Positions 1-5,999 are shown, numbered from the stretch's first letter. The stretch: DNA of 7,111 nt from JBCBWG01 sp964579305 (GCA_964579305.1 CAZOGY010000157.1:1-7111); one strand, 5' to 3'. The notes: generated from the sequence alone by a model not told the origin. Numbers and translations are program-made.

Positions 1-233
1 CCACCCAGCCAATTGACGTAATCCATGCGTGCCGCCGGTGGCGCGGGCAGCGCCAGCATCTTTGCCGGTGCCCGGGCATCCCTTGCCGTTTGAGAGGAGG
101 CCTGTGCCTGCTCTGGCGTTGGCACGCCAATCGAGACGACCGGTGTACGCCGCACGCGGTCCAGACCTTCGTCCGTTCCAACCATCGCGAAGCCAGCGGC
201 CTTTGCAGCCGCTTTCAAGCGTTCCATACCCAT
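1..233 (-). CDS. Unknown protein, N-terminal part (runs off the left edge)
   Basis: An open frame on the minus strand starts at ATG 233 and continues without a stop to the window edge, giving 77 whole codons. A good ribosome binding site (GAGGTGG) lies a few bases upstream, which supports this start; a second in-frame ATG follows two codons later. The protein begins MGMERLKAAAKAAG, a short basic and alanine-rich helix-like segment. A stretch with PVVSIGVPTP follows at about residues 31-40, then an Ala/Pro/Gln-rich low-complexity linker at about residues 41-68, then MDYVNWLGG at the edge. There is no signal peptide or membrane segment, so it is probably cytoplasmic. I do not recognise the family and assign no function. 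A promoter candidate and paired repeats lie upstream, so it is probably transcribed separately from msrA. The main doubt is that only the variable N-terminus is visible. Confidence 0.62.
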   Translation of the reverse strand, partial: MGMERLKAAAKAAGFAMVGTDEGLDRVRRTPVVSIGVPTPEQAQASSQTARDARAPAKMLALPAPPAARMDYVNWLG

Positions 234-284
234 GACGCCACCTCGAATTCGTGCAATCGCCGTGCGATCGCTGTCTTGCGAAAA

Positions 285-311
285 GATTGGAGCGATTAAG
301 TATCAGGTCAA
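285..311 (-). promoter_or_regulatory. Candidate housekeeping promoter for the unknown gene at 1-233
   Basis: On the minus strand TTGACC (311-306) matches five of six bases of a -35 box. The segment GCTCCAATC (293-285) resembles the Caulobacter-type -10 element GCTANAWC at an acceptable spacing. Transcription would start about 45 bases before the ATG at 233. The -10 match is imperfect, so this is a candidate only. Confidence 0.4.
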
Positions 312-325
312 GCGTAAACACCGTT

Positions 326-364
326 CAAATGCGCGCAAAATATGCTGCAAATGCGCTGTTGCAG
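326..364. promoter_or_regulatory. Possible operator: direct repeats plus an inverted repeat
   Basis: The 9-base word CAAATGCGC occurs at 326-334 and again at 348-356, 22 bases apart, which is about two turns of the helix. The second copy overlaps an inverted repeat, CTGCAA (345-350) and TTGCAG (359-364), with an 8-base spacer. Both sit just upstream of the promoter candidate at 285-311. The placement suits a transcription-factor site, but no specific regulator can be named from sequence alone. Confidence 0.35.
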
Positions 365-440
365 TGCGTTATTGTCAATTATTCGCGAACCAAATCGCGC
401 GGGTCCACGTGGCGCCTTCGCATAAGCCCATTTGTGACGC

Positions 441-473
441 AAACGCCCCGGCTGCCCTTTCGCCGCCGAGGCG
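441..473 (-). terminator. Candidate intrinsic terminator after msrA
   Basis: On the minus strand, 42 bases beyond the msrA stop codon, CGCCTCGGC (473-465) can pair with GCCGGGGCG (452-444). This gives a 9-bp GC-rich stem with one G-U pair and a 12-base loop, followed directly by TTT (443-441). The U-tract is short, so termination may be weak or the hairpin may only protect the 3' end of the message. Confidence 0.45.
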
Positions 474-514
474 TGTGCTGTCTGATGTCGGCCAGAGACC
501 TGGTCACGCGCGCC

Positions 515-1198
515 CTACGATTGCGATTTGCGCGTCGCCCACAGCGATTTCAGCCGGGCATCGCGCCCACAGCCTGTGCGGTAGCTGTAGTAGCGCAGCG
601 GATTGGTTCTGTAGAAATTCTGGTGGTAGTCTTCCGCCGGCGTGAATTCCGTCGCTTGACGGATTGGCACGACGACATCTTGGGAGAATGCCGCCTCGAT
701 TGCCTTCTTGCTTGCCGCCGCGGCTTTACGCTGATCTTGCGAATGCACGAAGATCGCCGGGGCATAGGAGCTTCCGCGATCACAGAATTGCCCGCCCCCG
801 TCGGTGAAATCGACGGTGCGCCAATACCGGTCAAGCAGCTTCTCGTAGGTCACGATCTGCGGATTGTAGTAGATCGCGACCGCTTCCAGATGCCCGGTCC
901 CGCCTGACGTGACTTGGCGGTACGTCGGGTTCTTCGTGTGGCCGCCGATATAACCCGAGATGGTGCGCACAACGCCTTCGACTTTGTCGAAATCCGCTTC
1001 CGTGCACCAAAAACAGCCCGACGCGAACGTTGCGACTTTCGTGCCCGCTGGCAGCTTCGCCTCATCAGAGATCAGCGTTGTCGCGTTCTTTCCATCGGCG
1101 GCGATGCTTGGCCCCAAAAAGTGTGGCAAGCCAAACGTCATGGCAGCTGCCAGGCCAGCCAAGCCCATCAGACCGAGCGCCGTGCGTCGATTAAGCAT
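515..1198 (-). CDS. msrA: Peptide-methionine (S)-S-oxide reductase MsrA, probably exported
   Basis: MsrA reduces the S-epimer of methionine sulfoxide in oxidised proteins, normally using thioredoxin-type electrons. The family signature GCFWCTE is at residues 61-67, with Cys62 as the expected catalytic residue. Further family blocks are GGTGHLEAV (99-107), GQFCDRGSSYAPAIF (136-150), and YHQNFY followed by GCGRDARL (191-215). Cys65, Cys139 and Cys210 are candidates for disulfide relay. The start at 1198 is chosen because the protein then begins MLNRRTALGLMGLAGLAAA, a twin-arginine-like signal sequence, with GGAG upstream; a longer frame to 1309 adds an unlikely extension. At 227 residues the length suits MsrA plus a signal. 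It lies 130 bases after msrB on the same strand, so the two probably act together in the periplasm. Export by the Tat route is inferred from the RR motif. Confidence 0.95.
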   Translation of the reverse strand: MLNRRTALGLMGLAGLAAAMTFGLPHFLGPSIAADGKNATTLISDEAKLPAGTKVATFASGCFWCTEADFDKVEGVVRTISGYIGGHTKNPTYRQVTSGGTGHLEAVAIYYNPQIVTYEKLLDRYWRTVDFTDGGGQFCDRGSSYAPAIFVHSQDQRKAAAASKKAIEAAFSQDVVVPIRQATEFTPAEDYHQNFYRTNPLRYYSYRTGCGRDARLKSLWATRKSQS

Positions 1199-1242
1199 AT
1201 CACCCAAGCTCCAATTGCATTTATCCGCCCGTTCGCGCGACC

Positions 1243-1268
1243 AACCCGCTGGCGACCCTGGTCGTTCC
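1243..1268 (-). promoter_or_regulatory. Candidate EcfG-type stress promoter for msrA
   Basis: On the minus strand GGAAC (1268-1264) is followed by 17 bases and then GGTT (1246-1243). The known alphaproteobacterial general-stress consensus is GGAAC-N16/17-CGTT, so eight of nine bases match. The motif ends 44 bases before the msrA ATG, a suitable distance. It would let msrA respond to stress separately from sfsA and msrB. A single imperfect match of this length can occur by chance. Confidence 0.4.
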
Positions 1269-1280
1269 TCAGTCCACGAC

Positions 1281-1304
1281 AAAGCCGGACCTGTTTGGCC
1301 CGGC
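1281..1304 (-). terminator. Candidate terminator or attenuator between msrB and msrA
   Basis: On the minus strand GCCGGGCC (1304-1297) pairs with GGTCCGGC (1291-1284), an 8-bp stem with one G-U pair and a 5-base AAACA loop. It is followed by TTT (1283-1281). It begins 24 bases after the msrB stop. The tail is short, so it may only partly stop transcription into msrA. Confidence 0.42.
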
Positions 1305-1328
1305 CCCACCGTCAGTTGTTCAAGCCGC

Positions 1329-1820
1329 CTAGCTTTGCGTGGCGTCTTTTGGTTTGAACGTCATCGCCACGCCGTTCATGCAATAGCGCTTGCCAGTCGG
1401 CGCCGGTCCGTCATCGAACACGTGGCCAAGGTGACCGCCGCAGCGTCGACAGTGAACTTCGGTGCGCGGATAAAACAACTTGTAGTCGGTCGACGTGCCG
1501 ACCGCATTTTCAAGCGGCGCGTAAAAGCTGGGCCAGCCAGTTCGGCTGTCATACTTCGTTTCGGACGAGAACAGCGGCAGATCGCAGCCGGCGCAATGGT
1601 ACGTGCCAGCCGCGTAGTTTTTGTCGAGCGGGCTTGTGAACGCGCGTTCGGTGCCCTCTTCGCGCAGAACATAGAACTGCTCTGGCGTCAGGCGCTTGCG
1701 CCATTCTTCTTCAGTCAACGTCACTTCGAACGGGCCTTTGTCGGCGGCGGTGGCCTTGCCACTCAGCGATGCGGTCAAAGCGCCGATGCCAAGCCCTGCG
1801 AACGTGCGGCGGGTCAACAT
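1329..1820 (-). CDS. msrB: Peptide-methionine (R)-S-oxide reductase MsrB, probably exported
   Basis: MsrB reduces the R-epimer of methionine sulfoxide, complementing MsrA. Zinc-binding pairs are HCAGC (Cys76, Cys79) and HCRRC (Cys124, Cys127). The core TGWPSF is at 94-99, GHLGHVFDDGP at 129-139, and the catalytic Cys147 lies in RYCMNG. The start at 1820 has a strong AGGAG site five bases upstream and yields MLTRRTFAGLG, a close match to the twin-arginine consensus. A hydrophobic stretch and a possible cleavage after Ala-Thr-Ala near residue 25 follow. A longer frame to 1898 would bury this signal. Mature length fits the family. Besides the four zinc ligands only Cys147 remains: the usual resolving cysteine position before GWPSF is Thr94, so this is a one-cysteine-type MsrB. 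It lies between sfsA and msrA on the same strand. Confidence 0.95.
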   Translation of the reverse strand: MLTRRTFAGLGIGALTASLSGKATAADKGPFEVTLTEEEWRKRLTPEQFYVLREEGTERAFTSPLDKNYAAGTYHCAGCDLPLFSSETKYDSRTGWPSFYAPLENAVGTSTDYKLFYPRTEVHCRRCGGHLGHVFDDGPAPTGKRYCMNGVAMTFKPKDATQS

Positions 1821-1961
1821 ATTCACTCCTGCGTGGTTGCTCACATCGACATATAGGCGTCCTGACACGAATCCGATTTCAAACGTCTTCACGGCCAAGT
1901 GAGATCGCGTGCCGCAGCAATCTGCCCGCCGACCATCGCGCGCGCAGCCATAATGCCGTGA

Positions 1962-2678
1962 TCATGGCTGCACGACGGGGATCTTGCGGTCGATCACGAT
2001 CGCCTCGGGCCGCACAACGCAGCGATAGGCCAAGGGCTCCACACCGGCCGCGCAGGCCCGGCGGAATGCTTCGGCGTAGTTGGGATCGATATCGCTTGCG
2101 ATGGCGCAGCGCTTGGCGTCATCGCGCTGGACAAGGAACATCATGACGGCGCGGTGGCCGTCACGGACCATGTCAGCCAACTCATCCAGGTGTTTGGCCC
2201 CGCGCGCCGTCACTGAGTCTGGAAATTCCACAAGCCCGCGCGCCCTCAGCAGGTGCGTGTTCTTGATCTCCACATAGCAACGGCCTTTGCGCTCATCCTC
2301 CAGCAGAATGTCGATCCTGCTGTTCTTGCCGTATTTCACTTCGCGCCGCGCTGACGCATAGCCTTTGAGCGGCGCAATGCGGCCCGCTTCTACCGCTTCG
2401 AACACGATTTTGTTGGGGTGGCCGGTATTGATCCCCACCAGCGCAGGACCGTCGCCGATGTCGGCTTCCACGACTTCAAGGCAGTGGCGGTATTTGCGCG
2501 TCGGGCTGTCATTTTGCGACACCCACACCCGCGCGCCCGGCGTGGTCAGCCCCATCATCGAACCCGTGTTCGGGCACGAGGCCGTGATCGTCTCGCCGTT
2601 CTCAAGCGTGATATCCGCCAGGAACCGTTTGTAGCGCTTCACAAGCGTGCCTGACATCAACGGCGGGTCGAAATCCAT
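1962..2678 (-). CDS. sfsA: SfsA family DNA/RNA-binding nuclease-like protein
   Basis: SfsA was named for stimulation of maltose fermentation in E. coli; the family has an N-terminal OB-like nucleic-acid-binding part and a C-terminal nuclease-like fold. Recognisable blocks are LVKRYKRFLADI (12-23), CPNTGSMMG (35-43), RREVKYGKNSRIDILL (111-126), YVEIKN (135-140) and EFPDSVTARGAKHLDEL (151-167). Asp123, Glu137 and Lys139 form a PD-(D/E)xK-like set. The start at 2678 has GGAGG eight bases upstream and begins at the family's usual DPPLMSGTLVKRY position; an in-frame extension to 2792 has no family similarity and runs into the structured gap. At 238 residues it is full length. It is first in a minus-strand run ahead of msrB with a 141-base gap, and is divergent from the glycosyltransferase. 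Its physiological role remains poorly defined. Confidence 0.95.
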   Translation of the reverse strand: MDFDPPLMSGTLVKRYKRFLADITLENGETITASCPNTGSMMGLTTPGARVWVSQNDSPTRKYRHCLEVVEADIGDGPALVGINTGHPNKIVFEAVEAGRIAPLKGYASARREVKYGKNSRIDILLEDERKGRCYVEIKNTHLLRARGLVEFPDSVTARGAKHLDELADMVRDGHRAVMMFLVQRDDAKRCAIASDIDPNYAEAFRRACAAGVEPLAYRCVVRPEAIVIDRKIPVVQP

Positions 2679-2734
2679 GTCTTGTGCCTCCACTCGTTTC
2701 AGGTGGGCGCCAAAGGGCTTTGCATCCCGTCCGG

Positions 2735-2818
2735 GCGGTGGCAAACCTCCCCTCCGGCAGGGCCGCTTCCCACGATCGGTAGCCGGGCTCACGCCCCCAG
2801 ACCCCTACCAGCCACCGC
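2735..2818. repeat. Structured intergenic element between sfsA and the glycosyltransferase
   Basis: GCGGTGGC (2735-2742) and GCCACCGC (2811-2818) are perfect 8-bp inverted arms 68 bases apart. Inside them lie a hairpin, CCCT/AGGG around CCGGC (about 2750-2762), and a second arm pair, GGTAG (2778-2782) with CTACC (2805-2809). The second pair itself encloses GGGC-TCAC-GCCC (2785-2796). The layout is a three-way-junction-like fold. It ends just before the AAGGG that probably serves as the glycosyltransferase ribosome binding site. It could be a structured 5' leader or a dispersed palindromic repeat; I match it to no named RNA family. Confidence 0.45.
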
Positions 2819-2832
2819 AAGGGTGAGACAGC

Positions 2833-3993
2833 GTGCAGCCCCCAATTCTGATTGCCACCCAGTGTTTTCCACCGGACGTGGGGGGAATTGAAACGCTTAT
2901 GGGCCAATTGGCCGACGCCTTCGTTGCCCGCGGCCATACCGTCGTCGCACTGGCAGACGCGACCAAGAACCTCGCCCCCCGCCATGACACGCACGCGGCG
3001 CTGCGGACAGGCGGTAAAACTCAGGCGGACGCCGACGCGCAGCGGGCAACATTGACGGTCCACCGTTACGGTGGGCCAAAACTTCTGCGCCGCCGCCTCA
3101 AAGCGCTGGGCGTCAGTCGCCACCTTGCGACCACAAAGTATGGCGGCCTGTTTTGCGATAGCTGGAAAAGCTTGGAGTTGCTTCACCCTGTCGGATGCCC
3201 GGTGGCGGTCCAGGTTTACGGCATGGAGATCCCGCCGGCGCCAACGGCCTGGAAGCAGCATCGCATGCGATCCGCGTTCGCAAAGGCCGACACGGTTGTT
3301 GCCATTTCCGCCTACGCTGCCGAGCAGGTCGCGCCCTATCTGGGCCGCTCAGCGCGGCTTGAGGTCATCAACCCGCCGATCCTGCCGCAGCCGGGCGAAG
3401 ATCTTGACCAGGTCGCCGCGCTCCGGTCTGGCCTTGGCACCCACACGCACTTGATCGCAGGGATGGCCCGCCTGGAGCCCCGCAAAGGATTTGATCGCGT
3501 GATTGCCGCCATGCCTGCGTTGGCAGATCGCTTTCCAGGCGCGGTGTTGGCGATTGCCGGCGGCGGTGCCGATCGCGATCGTTTGGAGGCGTGTGCCCGC
3601 AACGCGGGCGTGGCTGACAAGGTGCACTTACTTGGCCGCATCGACGAGGCTGCGAAGGCCGCTTTGATGGCCGCAGCCGACGTGTTTGCCATGCCGGTGC
3701 GGCGCGAGGGGGCCAGTGTCGAAGGCTATGGCCTCGTCTTCCTCGAAGCCGCCTGGTACGGCACCCCATCCATCGCTGGCGCCGACGGTGGCGCGCGTGA
3801 TGCCGTTGTCGACGGCGAAACCGGCCTGGTGGTCGATGGCACCGATCAGGCCGCCGTCACTGCCGCATTGGCGCGCCTGCTCAACGATCAGGATGAGCGC
3901 GCCCGCATGGGCCAGGCCGCGAAGGCAAGGGTCCGGCAGTCATTTCTGTGGCCGCAGCGCATTGACGCCTACGCGGCCGCCCTCGGGCTGTGA
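2833..3993 (+). CDS. GT4-type glycosyltransferase (GT-B fold)
   Basis: This is a retaining glycosyltransferase that would move a sugar from a nucleotide-sugar donor to a glycan or lipid acceptor. The N-terminal domain opens with ILIATQCFPPDVGGIETL (5-22), whose glycine-rich loop is typical. The C-terminal donor domain has ARLEPRKGFDRVI (212-224), with Arg213 and Lys218 as likely diphosphate contacts. It also has the E-x7-E motif at Glu297 to Glu305 within EGYGLVFLEAAWYGTP. At 386 residues the length is normal. The start is GTG at 2833, the first start in the open frame, with AAGGG about nine bases upstream. No membrane segment is visible, so it is probably a cytoplasmic or peripheral membrane enzyme. 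With gmd 128 bases downstream, a role in assembling surface polysaccharide is likely. Donor and acceptor cannot be read from sequence. Confidence 0.9.
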   Translation: MQPPILIATQCFPPDVGGIETLMGQLADAFVARGHTVVALADATKNLAPRHDTHAALRTGGKTQADADAQRATLTVHRYGGPKLLRRRLKALGVSRHLATTKYGGLFCDSWKSLELLHPVGCPVAVQVYGMEIPPAPTAWKQHRMRSAFAKADTVVAISAYAAEQVAPYLGRSARLEVINPPILPQPGEDLDQVAALRSGLGTHTHLIAGMARLEPRKGFDRVIAAMPALADRFPGAVLAIAGGGADRDRLEACARNAGVADKVHLLGRIDEAAKAALMAAADVFAMPVRREGASVEGYGLVFLEAAWYGTPSIAGADGGARDAVVDGETGLVVDGTDQAAVTAALARLLNDQDERARMGQAAKARVRQSFLWPQRIDAYAAALGL

Positions 3994-3995
3994 AT

Positions 3996-4083
3996 GGGCG
4001 CGCGTCCCCCTGCGCCGTGCTGCCGCTGTTGGCGAAGTTGCTTTTCTCCCCAGGCTTGTGAGACGAACGCCCACCGCGCGCCC
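3996..4083. repeat. Long-range inverted repeat between the glycosyltransferase and gmd
   Basis: GGGCGCGCG (3996-4004) directly after the glycosyltransferase stop is perfectly complementary to CGCGCGCCC (4075-4083), just before gmd. The 70-base interval contains only weak pairing. The arms are largely alternating GC, so chance in a GC-rich genome is a real possibility. No U-tract follows, so I do not call a terminator, and I see no clear promoter for gmd in this gap. Confidence 0.3.
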
Positions 4084-4121
4084 CTGCGGCTGATGCCCCC
4101 AAAAAAGAGTGATCTCGCGAC

Positions 4122-5156
4122 ATGGCCAAAACCGCATTCATCACCGGGATCACCGGCCAGGACGGTGCCTATCTTTCAAAACTGCTTCTGGAAAAGGGCT
4201 ACCAGGTCCATGGCGGCGTCCGCCGCATCGGCGTCATCGGCACGGGCCGGCTCAGCGAACTCGGCGTGCTGGATGATGTGACGCTGCATGATTTCGACCT
4301 GCTTGAGTTGACCAACATCATGCGCAAACTCGACGCGGTGCAGCCGGACGAGGTCTACAATCTCGCGGCCCAGAGCTTCGTTGGGGTGTCGTTCGAACAG
4401 CCCGTTTATACCGCCGATGTCGATGCGTTGGGTCCGCTGCGTGTACTCGAAGCGCTCCGCATGATCGCGCCAAAAGCCCGCTTCTATCAGGCCTCGACGT
4501 CGGAGATGTTTGGCAAGGTCCACGAGACGCCGCAGCGCGAGACAACGCCGTTCCATCCGCGCAGCCCCTATGGCGTCGCCAAGACCTGCGCCCACTTCGC
4601 GACCATGAACTACCGCGAAAGCTTCGACATGCACGCCTGTTCCGGCATTCTGTTCAACCACGAAAGCCCCTTGCGTGGTTCGGAGTTCGTTACCCGCAAA
4701 GTGACGCTGAGCCTGACGCGAATTGCCAACGGTGATCTTGACGTCCTTTCGCTTGGCAACCTCGACGCCAAGCGCGACTGGGGCTTTGCCGGCGATTACG
4801 TGGACGGCATGTGGCGCATGCTCCAGGCCGACAAACCCGACGACTATGTGTTGGCGACCGGCGAGACCAATTCGATCCGCACCCTCGTTGAAGTCGCTGC
4901 AAAGTGTTTCGACTGGGAAGTCGTCTGGCAGGGTGAGGGTGTCGACGAGGTCGGGATCGACCGCAAGTCCGGCCGGCAGCTTGTCCGTGTCGACCCGAAA
5001 TTCTATCGCCCCGCCGAAGTCGACCTTCTGATCGGCGATGCGACCAAGGCCAAGACCGAGCTTGGCTGGGCACACAGTGTGACGTTCCAGGGCCTGGTGG
5101 AAATGATGGTTGCGGCCGACCGCGCGCGGGCCAACGATCCCCACTTGCCGTACTGA
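4122..5156 (+). CDS. gmd: GDP-mannose 4,6-dehydratase
   Basis: Gmd converts GDP-D-mannose to GDP-4-keto-6-deoxymannose, the branch point to GDP-fucose, GDP-rhamnose, GDP-perosamine and related sugars. It is an extended short-chain dehydrogenase. The NADP-binding GITGQDG is at residues 9-15, NLAAQSFVGVSFEQP at 80-94, and STSEMFGKV at 125-133. The catalytic set by comparison with E. coli is Thr126, Glu128, Tyr150 and Lys154 (SPYGVAK). GILFNHESPLRG (175-186) and LGNLDAKRDWGFAGDYV (211-227) are also diagnostic. At 344 residues it is full length for the shorter bacterial form. The loop after VRR (33-35) reads IGVIGTGRLSELG rather than the E. coli-like RASSFNT type. The ribosome binding site is weak. 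It follows a glycosyltransferase, and no reductase or epimerase that would finish the sugar is visible here. Confidence 0.95.
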   Translation: MAKTAFITGITGQDGAYLSKLLLEKGYQVHGGVRRIGVIGTGRLSELGVLDDVTLHDFDLLELTNIMRKLDAVQPDEVYNLAAQSFVGVSFEQPVYTADVDALGPLRVLEALRMIAPKARFYQASTSEMFGKVHETPQRETTPFHPRSPYGVAKTCAHFATMNYRESFDMHACSGILFNHESPLRGSEFVTRKVTLSLTRIANGDLDVLSLGNLDAKRDWGFAGDYVDGMWRMLQADKPDDYVLATGETNSIRTLVEVAAKCFDWEVVWQGEGVDEVGIDRKSGRQLVRVDPKFYRPAEVDLLIGDATKAKTELGWAHSVTFQGLVEMMVAADRARANDPHLPY

Positions 5157-5180
5157 CGAAGGGGGCAATGGAGGATCGAC

Positions 5181-5954
5181 ATGTCTGATGGCGCAACAAC
5201 ACTGGACGAAGCCGCCGGGATCGTAACGGCCGCGATCCTGGTCATCGGCGATGAGATCCTTTCAGGCCGCACCAAGGACCAGAACATCGGCTACATCGCC
5301 GAACACTGTACGCAAATCGGCATCCAGGTCCGGGAGGTCCGCGTCGTGCCCGACGATGAGGCCGAGATCGTCGCCGCTCTGAATGCATTGCGCGCCCGTT
5401 TCACCTACGTGTTCACGACCGGCGGCATCGGTCCCACGCACGATGACATCACCGCAGACAGCGTCGCCAAGGCCTTCGGCGTCGGTATCGACCACGATCA
5501 GCGCGCGCTCGATTTGATCGTGCCATATTTCGAAAAGCGCGGCGTTGAGATCACCGACGCGCGTTTGCGAATGGCCCGCATTCCCGACGGCGCGGACCTG
5601 ATCGAAAACTCCGTGTCGATCGCGCCGGGATTTATGCTTGGCAACGTCATCACCATGGCCGGCGTGCCAAAGATCATGCAGGTTATGCTCGATGCGGTGA
5701 CGCCGCGGCTGAAAACGGGGCGCAAGATGCACGCCCGCGCCATCGACCTTGGCGTCCCCGAAGGCACGGTTGCCCACGTTCTGGGCGCCCATCAGGCCGA
5801 CTTTCCTGACGTGTCGATGGGCAGCTACCCCACGTTCCGCGACAACCGTCCGCAAGTCCAACTGGTCCTGCGCTCGCTCGACGAAGCCCGCCTCAACGAG
5901 GCCGAAGCCGGCTTGCGCGCAAAACTCATCCGCGAAGGCTGGCTCGACACCTAA
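5181..5954 (+). CDS. CinA/MoaB-like molybdopterin-binding-domain protein (COG1058 type)
   Basis: The protein carries one MoaB/MogA-like domain of the kind at the N-terminus of CinA. Diagnostic segments are LVIGDEILSGRTKDQN (20-35) and FTTGGIGPTHDDITADSVAKA (78-98), which form the pterin or nucleotide-binding site of this fold. At 257 residues it lacks the C-terminal nicotinamide-nucleotide amidase (PncC) domain of full-length CinA, as many alphaproteobacterial members do. The start at 5181 has a strong GGAGG six bases upstream. The gene begins 24 bases after the gmd stop and is probably co-transcribed. In family members, molybdopterin binding or ADP-ribose pyrophosphatase activity has been proposed; which applies here is unknown. 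The name 'competence/damage-inducible protein' is historical and does not imply DNA uptake. Confidence 0.9.
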   Translation: MSDGATTLDEAAGIVTAAILVIGDEILSGRTKDQNIGYIAEHCTQIGIQVREVRVVPDDEAEIVAALNALRARFTYVFTTGGIGPTHDDITADSVAKAFGVGIDHDQRALDLIVPYFEKRGVEITDARLRMARIPDGADLIENSVSIAPGFMLGNVITMAGVPKIMQVMLDAVTPRLKTGRKMHARAIDLGVPEGTVAHVLGAHQADFPDVSMGSYPTFRDNRPQVQLVLRSLDEARLNEAEAGLRAKLIREGWLDT

Positions 5955-5977
5955 CGGCCCGCGCGCTCTGGGGCCGA

Positions 5978-5999
5978 AGCGCATCAGCGCGCTGATTTT
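5978..5999 (+). terminator. Candidate intrinsic terminator after the CinA-like gene
   Basis: A perfect 14-base palindrome, ATCAGCGCGCTGAT (5983-5996), lies 28 bases after the stop and runs into a TTTT tract (5996-5999). An alternative stem, AGCGC (5978-5982) with GCGCT (5989-5993), overlaps it. Either would form a compact hairpin followed by a short U-tract, suggesting that transcription from gmd and the CinA-like gene ends here. Confidence 0.5.

Noticed and set aside
384..399. CGCGA/TCGCG hairpin considered as a terminator
   Set aside because: The stem is only 5 bp and no U-tract follows on either strand. The hairpin at 441-473 is the better candidate.
369..413. Minus-strand 14-codon mini-ORF that could be a leader peptide
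   Set aside because: It has an ATG and a stop but no convincing ribosome binding site, residue run or linked attenuator, so chance explains it.
960..1856. 298-codon open frame on the plus strand
   Set aside because: It spans the reverse complement of both msrA and msrB, so it is a shadow of two certain genes.
2679..2792. N-terminal extension of SfsA by 38 residues
   Set aside because: The added residues have no family similarity and derive from the structured gap. GGAGG sits directly before the ATG at 2678.
2602..3261. 219-codon minus-strand frame crossing the sfsA/glycosyltransferase gap
   Set aside because: It overlaps the glycosyltransferase antisense and the sfsA start in another frame. 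It has no recognisable domain.
4176..5168. 330-codon open frame on the minus strand
   Set aside because: It lies antisense to gmd, whose family motifs are unmistakable. Its composition (many Val, Gly, His, Asp, Arg) is what reverse reading of GC-rich codons produces.
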